The notes below the pieces were generated by a model. It worked only from the letters and a program-made list of their open reading frames with translations, was not told where the DNA came from and made no database searches. Of a stretch of 13,641 nt of DNA, positions 8,218 to 13,641 are shown piece by piece. The first letter of the stretch is position 1. Each line of letters opens with the position of its first letter. The stretch is from CAZRIE01 sp964600075 (GTDB lineage Bacteria; Bacteroidota; Bacteroidia; Flavobacteriales; Flavobacteriaceae), in NCBI GenBank assembly GCA_964600075.1, contig CAZRIE010000111.1, positions 1-13,641 on the forward strand. The letters run 5' to 3'. The translations under genes and the position numbers were made by a program.

Positions 8218-8237
8218 TCTGAAATCTAGATTTCAGA
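8218..8237. promoter_or_regulatory. Perfect 20-bp palindrome, candidate operator of the oxidoreductase gene
   Basis: The sequence TCTGAAATCTAGATTTCAGA equals its own reverse complement over all 20 bases, with no loop. It ends 35 bp upstream of the oxidoreductase ATG. A looped hairpin is sterically unlikely without a spacer, so a site for a dimeric DNA-binding protein fits better. TAGATTTC inside it is one mismatch from the -7 box TAnnTTTG, so binding could block the promoter. A half-site GATTTCAG also occurs at 8093-8100. The cognate regulator is not in this window. Confidence 0.5.
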
Positions 8238-8272
8238 ATATATTATCACATAAAATCTAAAATTATTCAGAA

Positions 8273-9757
8273 ATGAAAAAAAGTATAACAAGAAGAAAAT
8301 TTATTAAAAAAAGTTCTGCCGGAATAGCAGGGGTTTCCATGATGTCGACAAGTGCACTTTCTTACGGAAGAATTCTTGGGGCAAATGATGCCATACAAAT
8401 GGGAATTATCGGCATTCGCGGAAGAGGAGGTAGCCATATCGAGAACTTTGGAAAAATGAAGAATGTAAGGTTGAAATACCTTGTAGACATCGATGAAAAC
8501 CAATTTAAAGATAGGTTAGATCAAGTAGAGAAATTCGCTGGATATCGACCGAAAACCGAGTGGGACATGCGTCGTGTTTTTGATGATAAGGAAGTTGATG
8601 CGGTTTCTGTTGCAGCCCCGAATCATTGGCACGCACTTTCTACCATTTGGGGTGCGCAAGCCGGCAAACATGTATACGTAGAAAAACCTTCGACTCATAA
8701 TGTATTCGAAGGAAGAAAAATGATTGAGGCCGCTAGAAAGTACAACGTATTGGTTCAGGTCGGTTTTCAAAATCGTTCGATAACAAATACACAACGAGCC
8801 ATCAAATTTATTCGTGATGGAAAACTAGGAGAAGTATATATGACCAGAGGTCTCTGTTTTAAACCAAGACCAAGTATTGGATTGTACGCTGACGGGCCAA
8901 TGAAGCCTGGAGAACAATTTAAAATGAACGTAGAATCTGGTAGTTTTGAGACTGCGTATACTGAGGCCTATCTTAAAAATGTACACTATGATATGTGGCT
9001 AGGGCCGGCACCCGAAAGACCTTTCAATAGAAATAGGTTCCATTATAACTGGCACTGGAATTGGGATTATGGCAATGGAGATACTGGTAATCAAGGACCA
9101 CACCAATTTGATGTTGCACGATGGGCCTTAGGTAAAGAAGAATTACCTACCCGTGTGAATTCAATGGGAGGGTATTTTGGCGAAAAGTCTGCTCAGAATA
9201 CACCCAATACCCAAACTTCTCTTTTTGAGTACGCTGACGGCAAAATTTTAGAATTTGGTACGAGAGGCATATTTACCGACCCTGAAGGTGTTCTTTTACC
9301 GGACATCAGTATTACTGGTGGGGGTAAAATATCGGCATCAAGTAAAGCTAGTCCTGTTAAAATTGGTGTGATTGTTTTGGGAACCGAAGGTTGGATGCAG
9401 ATTGACGCTGGTGGAAACTGGCAGACCTTTTTCGGAAGAAGCAATGAAGCTGGTCCAACATCAGGAGAAAAAGATGATTCGTATGACCCATTAGATTTGA
9501 CGGGTAGCGGTGGCGGAGAAGCCATTTTCTCCAATTTTATCTCTGCCGTTCGCAATAATGATCAGTCTGAGTTAACCTGTGATATTGAAACAGGTCATAA
9601 GTCAAGTGTACTTCCTTTAATTGCCAACGTTTCGTATCGATTAGGCAGAGAATTACGGATTGATGGTAAAGAAGAATCCTTTATTAAAGACAAAGATGCC
9701 AACAAAATGTTGACCCGGGAGTATAGAAAAGGGTATGTCGTTCCTAACAACGTATAG
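8273..9757 (+). CDS. Tat-exported Gfo/Idh/MocA family oxidoreductase
   Basis: A 494-residue NAD(P)-dependent sugar or inositol-type dehydrogenase. The N-terminus has the twin-arginine signal TRRKFIK (residues 6-12, Arg7-Arg8) and a weakly hydrophobic stretch to about 36, so it should be folded with its cofactor in the cytoplasm and exported to the periplasm. The Rossmann nucleotide-binding loop is GIIGIRGRGG (44-53). The family's catalytic lysine lies in VEKP (136-139, Lys138), and the second active-site motif is GPHQFDVARW (275-284, His277 and Asp280). The aromatic segment HYNWHWNWDYGNG (257-269) and the long C-terminal part are typical of secreted Bacteroidota and Planctomycetota members. 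The canonical EKP argues for true redox chemistry; I do not assign GH109. It precedes a DUF6807 lipoprotein gene by 61 bp. By analogy with periplasmic members that oxidise sugar C3 hydroxyls it may make or consume a keto-sugar; that is inference. Confidence 0.93.
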   Translation: MKKSITRRKFIKKSSAGIAGVSMMSTSALSYGRILGANDAIQMGIIGIRGRGGSHIENFGKMKNVRLKYLVDIDENQFKDRLDQVEKFAGYRPKTEWDMRRVFDDKEVDAVSVAAPNHWHALSTIWGAQAGKHVYVEKPSTHNVFEGRKMIEAARKYNVLVQVGFQNRSITNTQRAIKFIRDGKLGEVYMTRGLCFKPRPSIGLYADGPMKPGEQFKMNVESGSFETAYTEAYLKNVHYDMWLGPAPERPFNRNRFHYNWHWNWDYGNGDTGNQGPHQFDVARWALGKEELPTRVNSMGGYFGEKSAQNTPNTQTSLFEYADGKILEFGTRGIFTDPEGVLLPDISITGGGKISASSKASPVKIGVIVLGTEGWMQIDAGGNWQTFFGRSNEAGPTSGEKDDSYDPLDLTGSGGGEAIFSNFISAVRNNDQSELTCDIETGHKSSVLPLIANVSYRLGRELRIDGKEESFIKDKDANKMLTREYRKGYVVPNNV

Positions 9758-9769
9758 CATATATCATTA

Positions 9770-9799
9770 AATAGGGGCATAAATTATTATGCCCCTATT
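9770..9799. terminator. 13-bp perfect hairpin between oxidoreductase and DUF6807 genes
   Basis: AATAGGGGCATAA (9770-9782) pairs perfectly with TTATGCCCCTATT (9787-9799) around the tetraloop ATTA. It begins 12 bp after the oxidoreductase stop and ends 19 bp before the downstream ATG. No T-run follows on either strand, so it is not a textbook intrinsic terminator. It may protect the 3' end of the upstream message, partly terminate, or modulate translation of the lipoprotein gene. The structure is certain as sequence; the role is inferred. Confidence 0.6.
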
Positions 9800-9818
9800 C
9801 CCAATAAAAAATTTATGA

Positions 9819-10892
9819 ATGAGGACTATACTAATAGTTTTGACGCTCATAATAATGAGCAGTGCCTGTAAAGAAAAGAATAAAGACGTTTCCCAAAATG
9901 AGGAAACAACAAAAAACCACATAACATTAGAGAATAACGAAACCGATAAAAAGGTAGATGTTCTTGTAGACGGAAAGTTGTTTACCTCGTATTTATATTC
10001 CGATGATATTTCGGTTCTTAAAAAAACGACTCTTTATCCGATTATTGCCGCAAATGGCGAGGCCGTTACTCGCGGGTATCCTCTTCATACGCGAGCCAAT
10101 GAAAGAACCGACCACCCTCATCATATTGGAGCATGGTTTAATTATGGTGATGTAAACGGGCTGGACTATTGGGGTAACTCAGATGAAATCAAAACGGCTA
10201 AGGATAAATTGGGTACCATTAGACACGATAAAATTGTTAGTCTTCAAAATGGAAATGAAAGTGCCACACTAACTGTTAGCGCAAATTGGTTAAAGCCTGA
10301 CGAAAACATTTTGATGAAAGAGGAAACCAAGTTTGTTTTTTATGCTGAAGAAGGTAAAAGGATTATTGATAGAATCACAACCTTTAAAGCGCTTGAAGAA
10401 CCTGTTTTGTTTAATGACACCAAAGAAGGAATGTTTGCGATTCGAACGGCAAGAGAATTGGAACACCCCAGCGATAGACCTGTAACATTGAGTGATGCAA
10501 ATGGTAATAAAACAGCTATTCCTGTCAGTGATAACAAAGGGGTAAGCGGCCAATATTTGAGTAGTGAGGGTATTACAGGCACTGATGTTTGGGGGACTAG
10601 GGCAAAATGGATGGCACTTTCTGGTACCATAAATAAAAATGATGTTACGCTTATGATTATGGATCAGCCTCAAAATGTAGGCTACCCAACCTACTGGCAT
10701 GCCAGAGGTTACGGATTGTTCGCTGCAAATCCACTCGGACCAAAGGCTTTCACAGATGGTATGGAAGAACCACTTAATTTTTTCCTAAAACCGAATACAG
10801 CGATTACTTTTATATACCGGATAGAGGTCTTGGATGGTAAAAAGGATAAGTCACAGTTAGCCGGTGAATATGAGAAGTTTGTGCGACCATAG
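9819..10892 (+). CDS. DUF6807 (PmoA-like) family lipoprotein
   Basis: A 357-residue protein with a lipoprotein signal: MRTILIVLTLIIM and lipobox SSAC with Cys17, followed by KEKNKD, a basic-acidic stretch that could favour surface display. The body matches DUF6807 (PF14100), which databases call 'methane oxygenase PmoA'; it has no likeness to the membrane subunit of methane monooxygenase and the name misleads. Typical landmarks are HTRANERTDHPHHIG (90-104) with its His cluster, GLDYWGN (114-120) and HARGYGLFAANPLG (294-307). The family is mainly beta-strand and is often found beside Gfo/Idh/MocA dehydrogenases, as here. The ATG at 9819 was chosen because it opens the signal peptide; an ATG at 9815 is out of frame. 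It may bind or epimerise a sugar product of the neighbouring dehydrogenase, which is inference only. Confidence 0.9.
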   Translation: MRTILIVLTLIIMSSACKEKNKDVSQNEETTKNHITLENNETDKKVDVLVDGKLFTSYLYSDDISVLKKTTLYPIIAANGEAVTRGYPLHTRANERTDHPHHIGAWFNYGDVNGLDYWGNSDEIKTAKDKLGTIRHDKIVSLQNGNESATLTVSANWLKPDENILMKEETKFVFYAEEGKRIIDRITTFKALEEPVLFNDTKEGMFAIRTARELEHPSDRPVTLSDANGNKTAIPVSDNKGVSGQYLSSEGITGTDVWGTRAKWMALSGTINKNDVTLMIMDQPQNVGYPTYWHARGYGLFAANPLGPKAFTDGMEEPLNFFLKPNTAITFIYRIEVLDGKKDKSQLAGEYEKFVRP

Positions 10893-11043
10893 CCCAATCT
10901 GGTAAGAGGGCACAAATAAATGTTGAAAAGGCAAATTAGCTTATCCGTAAAACCCTATAAGGCCATACGCATCCGTAAGGCATGGGTAGACACAAGACAC
11001 ACGAGAAACAGGTTGCCCCTCTTAAAAATCAATTCTTTAGTCT

Positions 11044-11877
11044 ATGGCACCAATATGCACAAACAGAACTGCGCTCTTTCAAATAACCTTTTCACTCCTT
11101 TTTATTGTACTCAACCATACGATGTATGCCCAGAAATTTGAAAGTCTTTTTCCTAAACCTAAAAATGCCAACACGTACATTATTGCACATAGAGGTGCAC
11201 ACAACATTGCCCCTGAAAATACCCTTGCGGCATATCAAAAAGCAATAGATCTCGGGTGTGATTTTATTGAAATTGATTTGAGAAAAACAAAGGATGGACA
11301 TTTTGTAAGCATACATAACGAGAGCATTGATGCATATGTAGTGGGGAAATCTGGAAAGGTAAAAGATTTTACACTTTCCGAACTGAAACAAATGCGCTTA
11401 AAAAATCAAAATTCTAAAGAGGAGCTTATTCCTACACTTGAAGAAATATTACAACTATGTAAGGGCAAGATTGGTATTTATCTTGACTTAAAAGAACCGG
11501 ATGTCAAAAGGCAAGTACAGATTATTAAGAGTTTCAAAATGGAAAAAAGAGTGGTTTGGTATATTCCGGCTTCTCTAAAAAAGGTAATAAAGGCGGTTAA
11601 AAAATATTGCGCGGAATGCGCTGTAATGCCGGATCCCGGTCCTATAAAAAATCTATCAAATGTCTTGAATAGAATCAAGCCCACTGTAATAGCAAGTGAT
11701 ATGCATACTTTAAGTGCTGATTTTGTAACCTTAGCCCATTCAAAAGAAGCTAAGGTTTTTGTCGATGACAATAAAGCCACTGAAATAGAATGGCAACAAA
11801 TTCTTGATTGGGGTACTGATGGTATTCAAACCGATAAACCGGAAGAGTTAATCAATTTCTTAAATAGGGAAAAATGA
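11044..11877 (+). CDS. Secreted glycerophosphodiester phosphodiesterase
   Basis: A 277-residue GDPD-family TIM barrel that hydrolyses glycerophosphodiesters to glycerol 3-phosphate and an alcohol. The catalytic and metal-binding motifs are visible: AHRG (48-51), PENT (57-60), EIDLRKTKDG (76-85), SIHNES (89-94, catalytic His91) and LDLKE (147-151), with the late family motif GIQTDKPEEL (260-269). In many members the second His is followed by Asp; here it is Asn92. An N-terminal hydrophobic stretch (about 9-24) ending in MYAQ (30) indicates export to the periplasm. An in-frame TAG lies one codon upstream of the chosen ATG, so no longer start is possible; the next Met (27) would remove the signal. 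It lies 151 bp after the DUF6807 gene and ends 31 bp from the convergent cytochrome gene. It may be a general phosphate or glycerol scavenging enzyme with no direct part in the sugar locus. Confidence 0.94.
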   Translation: MAPICTNRTALFQITFSLLFIVLNHTMYAQKFESLFPKPKNANTYIIAHRGAHNIAPENTLAAYQKAIDLGCDFIEIDLRKTKDGHFVSIHNESIDAYVVGKSGKVKDFTLSELKQMRLKNQNSKEELIPTLEEILQLCKGKIGIYLDLKEPDVKRQVQIIKSFKMEKRVVWYIPASLKKVIKAVKKYCAECAVMPDPGPIKNLSNVLNRIKPTVIASDMHTLSADFVTLAHSKEAKVFVDDNKATEIEWQQILDWGTDGIQTDKPEELINFLNREK

Positions 11878-11908
11878 CCCCATCTATTTCCTTGTTTTCT
11901 ATAACAGT

Positions 11909-13486
11909 TTATTTGATAGTATTTTCAAGCAAAATAACCGAAGGGCTGTCCGTTAGCCATTTTTTACTTAGCCCTGTGGTATCGCCCTTTGCAAGGAATT
12001 GGACAAACGAACCAAGAACCAAATCAATATCACCATCGTCATCGATATCGCCCGCATCCATAACAATCCATCTACCTTTTGCCGACTCGGCAAACGAATA
12101 CGCATCAAAGGTTAAATTTCCTTTATTTTCTAAATAAACAAAGCTTTCTTCTGGAGAATTCAAGTAATCGGGAAAAAAGGAAATAGCCGCAATATCTAAA
12201 TCACCGTCCAAATCAAAGTCCCTTGGTAATGCTTTATAAGCGCCATTTTGCTGATAGAAATAGGCTTGCTTAAAATTCAGATTTCCATCGTTTAAAAAAA
12301 TATATGTGCCGTGATATGCCTTTAGGATTGGGGTTTTATCCGCATTATCTCCACAGACATACAAAATATCATCATGGCTATCGTTATTAAAGTCAGCAAT
12401 CTCCATGTATTGACTACCGTTAAGTGGAGAAAAAGAAAGTAGCCTTTTCTCCGCAAAAGTGCCGTTGCCAGCATTTTCAAAATAAAAAACACCTTCATCA
12501 CCTTGCGCCATTAATACGAAAATATCGTTTAAGCCATCGGCGTTATAGTCCTTGATTATGGCCTTAATAGCACCGGGCGCATTTTTAAGTGCATTCGCAG
12601 TATACCCCTTGTTTCCTAAATTTTCGTACCAAACCAGTTTGCCCGTGAGGTCGCCATATTCACAAGCAACGATATCCTCTAGACCGTTATCGTTCAAGTC
12701 GCCATAGGCCATATTGACCGGGCGTTGTAGCCTAGAAATTGTAGTTGCTTTAGGTTTTATAGGCTTCCCTATTTTATCGAAAACCAATTTTTGAACAGCT
12801 CCGTCGGCTAAATCGTTTGGAAAGACATTTCTTCCGATAGTGGTTAGATAAACGGTATCGTCTTTTTCGTAATAATCAATAGGCGTATTGTCAAACGGTA
12901 AGTCGAAGTCCTTTTCCAGATCAGGAGTTAGAAAAGTTAGCCTATTTTTATTGCGTTTGCTATCACTAAAAACAACACCTCTTTTCTTAGGAAGAATTTT
13001 GACCATTGCGGTAAGCGGCGGACCATTCACATAAGACGCTTCGGCATACTTGAAATGACTCAGACCTTTCTTAATTTTTTTGTTCCGTTTTGGAGGCAGC
13101 ACCGTATCGGGAGCATTTTGAACATAATACGCCACTATTTTCATCCAATCTTCTCGTGCCAACACTGGTTCTTCAGTAAAGACGTTAGCCTCTTTAACAA
13201 GCAACCCATTTCGGAAAGAACCAAATATGCTATCAGGCTGATGGTCACCATTGAATATACCCAATCGATTCCCCATCGCGGGCAGCACATCGTTCTTCCA
13301 AATTGTCTTTGGCAATAATTCTGGGCTTACAAAAGAGTGACAGCCAGCACAGTGAACATTGGCCAGCTCTTTTCCAGAAAGGGTTGATGGCGGTATATTC
13401 TGATTTGTGGTTTTTTTCGTTTCCTTATGCTGTCCACAAGAAAAAACCAAACCTATTAAAAAGCATAACGTGATAAATTGCTTCAT
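11909..13486 (-). CDS. Mono-heme cytochrome c / FG-GAP (VCBS) repeat lipoprotein
   Basis: A 525-residue protein starting with a lipoprotein signal (MKQFITLCFLIGLVFSC, Cys17). Residues about 37-130 form a small c-type cytochrome: the heme motif CAGCH (46-50), Met71 as a possible sixth ligand and a C-terminal helix DWMKIVAYY (113-121). From about 150 to the end lies a propeller of FG-GAP/VCBS type with five calcium-binding loops: DLNDNGLED (263-271), DYNADGLND (313-321), DFNNDSHDD (365-373), DFDLDGDLD (423-431) and DIDDDGDID (480-488). The combination suggests an envelope electron-transfer protein held on or near the surface, perhaps taking electrons from a periplasmic dehydrogenase. It is convergent with the phosphodiesterase. 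The roughly 155 bp upstream (13487-13641) holds no gene and no promoter I can recognise. Electron donor and acceptor are unknown. Confidence 0.9.
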   Translation of the reverse strand: MKQFITLCFLIGLVFSCGQHKETKKTTNQNIPPSTLSGKELANVHCAGCHSFVSPELLPKTIWKNDVLPAMGNRLGIFNGDHQPDSIFGSFRNGLLVKEANVFTEEPVLAREDWMKIVAYYVQNAPDTVLPPKRNKKIKKGLSHFKYAEASYVNGPPLTAMVKILPKKRGVVFSDSKRNKNRLTFLTPDLEKDFDLPFDNTPIDYYEKDDTVYLTTIGRNVFPNDLADGAVQKLVFDKIGKPIKPKATTISRLQRPVNMAYGDLNDNGLEDIVACEYGDLTGKLVWYENLGNKGYTANALKNAPGAIKAIIKDYNADGLNDIFVLMAQGDEGVFYFENAGNGTFAEKRLLSFSPLNGSQYMEIADFNNDSHDDILYVCGDNADKTPILKAYHGTYIFLNDGNLNFKQAYFYQQNGAYKALPRDFDLDGDLDIAAISFFPDYLNSPEESFVYLENKGNLTFDAYSFAESAKGRWIVMDAGDIDDDGDIDLVLGSFVQFLAKGDTTGLSKKWLTDSPSVILLENTIK

Positions 13487-13641
13487 AATAGCTTAGAATT
13501 CGCATGGCATACCTGATAACCATGATTCGATTTTTTACCCATAAGATGTACTGTTCAAAAAAAAGGAATTGATTTAGATGAGCTTTCCAGATAATTTTAC
13601 TCCTCAAGTAAAAATAGAAACTTTTATCCTAATATTTTTTT

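Larger units (their letters stand above)
7267..8272. other. About 1 kb A+T-rich intergenic region between divergent gene sets
   Basis: This region separates the leftward sialidase-fold gene from the rightward oxidoreductase. Apart from a more G+C-rich patch at about 7286-7486 I see no credible coding frame. It holds a long A/T inverted repeat, three copies of a short same-strand motif and a 20-bp palindrome next to the oxidoreductase start, each listed separately. On the minus strand 7832-7825 (TATATTTG) and 7894-7887 (TAATTTTG) match the Bacteroidota -7 box, but neither has a clear -33 partner and both lie far from the sialidase-fold start. The length exceeds what two back-to-back promoters need, so an unrecognised small RNA or the scar of lost genes is possible. 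Confidence 0.6.

Noticed and set aside
8273..9757. Assignment of the oxidoreductase to glycoside hydrolase family GH109
   Set aside because: The protein keeps the canonical EKP motif of dehydrogenases, and GH109-specific features were not evident by eye.
9819..10892. Naming the DUF6807 protein a methane monooxygenase subunit (PmoA)
   Set aside because: It is a soluble lipoprotein without the membrane helices or copper ligands of that subunit; the database name is misleading.
10920..11141. 73-residue plus-strand frame between the DUF6807 and phosphodiesterase genes
   Set aside because: It runs into the phosphodiesterase in another frame, has no recognisable domain and destroys the signal peptide reading. 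An 8-bp direct repeat ATCCGTAA (10943 and 10971) in this gap seems too short to call.
11878..11908. Bidirectional terminator in the convergent gap
   Set aside because: Only a 4-bp CTAT/ATAG pairing is visible, too weak to call.
13425..13607. 60-residue minus-strand frame overlapping the cytochrome gene start
   Set aside because: It overlaps the lipoprotein signal in a different frame, lacks a family match and has poor composition for a protein.

Overview
This window looks like chromosomal DNA from a member of the Bacteroidota, most likely a marine Flavobacteriaceae relative. The evidence is the A+T-rich base composition, A/T-rich translation starts instead of GGAGG sites, several lipoproteins with the short Bacteroidota type of signal, and protein families typical of marine polysaccharide degraders. 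I see no rRNA, tRNA, CRISPR, insertion sequence or phage gene. The species and the substrate cannot be fixed from the sequence alone.

Layout. On the minus strand, read right to left: a sialidase-fold secreted protein (7266-6220); a 748-residue lipoprotein and a 708-residue secreted protein that are diverged tandem copies of one architecture, an N-terminal sensor-type beta-propeller followed by a helical, alpha/alpha-toroid-like domain (5984-3738 and 3713-1587); then a lipoprotein homologue of Escherichia coli YidR (1431-28). A non-coding, very A+T-rich region of about 1 kb (7267-8272) separates this set from a plus-strand set: a Tat-exported Gfo/Idh/MocA oxidoreductase (8273-9757), a DUF6807 ('PmoA-like') lipoprotein (9819-10892) and a secreted glycerophosphodiester phosphodiesterase (11044-11877). 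A lipoprotein combining a mono-heme cytochrome c segment with FG-GAP/VCBS calcium-binding repeats (13486-11909) faces the phosphodiesterase tail to tail.

How the genes may work together. All eight proteins carry an export signal (four lipoproteins, three ordinary signal peptides, one Tat signal), and five are predicted beta-propellers. No transporter, SusC/SusD pair, sulfatase or regulator lies inside the window. The set looks like the periplasmic or surface enzyme part of a glycan or glycoside utilisation locus whose transport and regulatory genes would lie outside. The secreted dehydrogenase next to DUF6807 suggests oxidative processing of a sugar derivative in the periplasm. This is inference.

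Non-coding signals. The long intergenic region has a perfect 20-bp palindrome just upstream of the oxidoreductase, a 16-bp perfect A/T inverted repeat, three copies of a TCG-n(2-3)-TTGA(A/C)ACAAAA motif and a more G+C-rich patch that may be a gene remnant. A perfect 13-bp hairpin sits between the oxidoreductase and the DUF6807 gene. The tandem propeller-toroid pair is the best candidate for an undescribed enzyme system.
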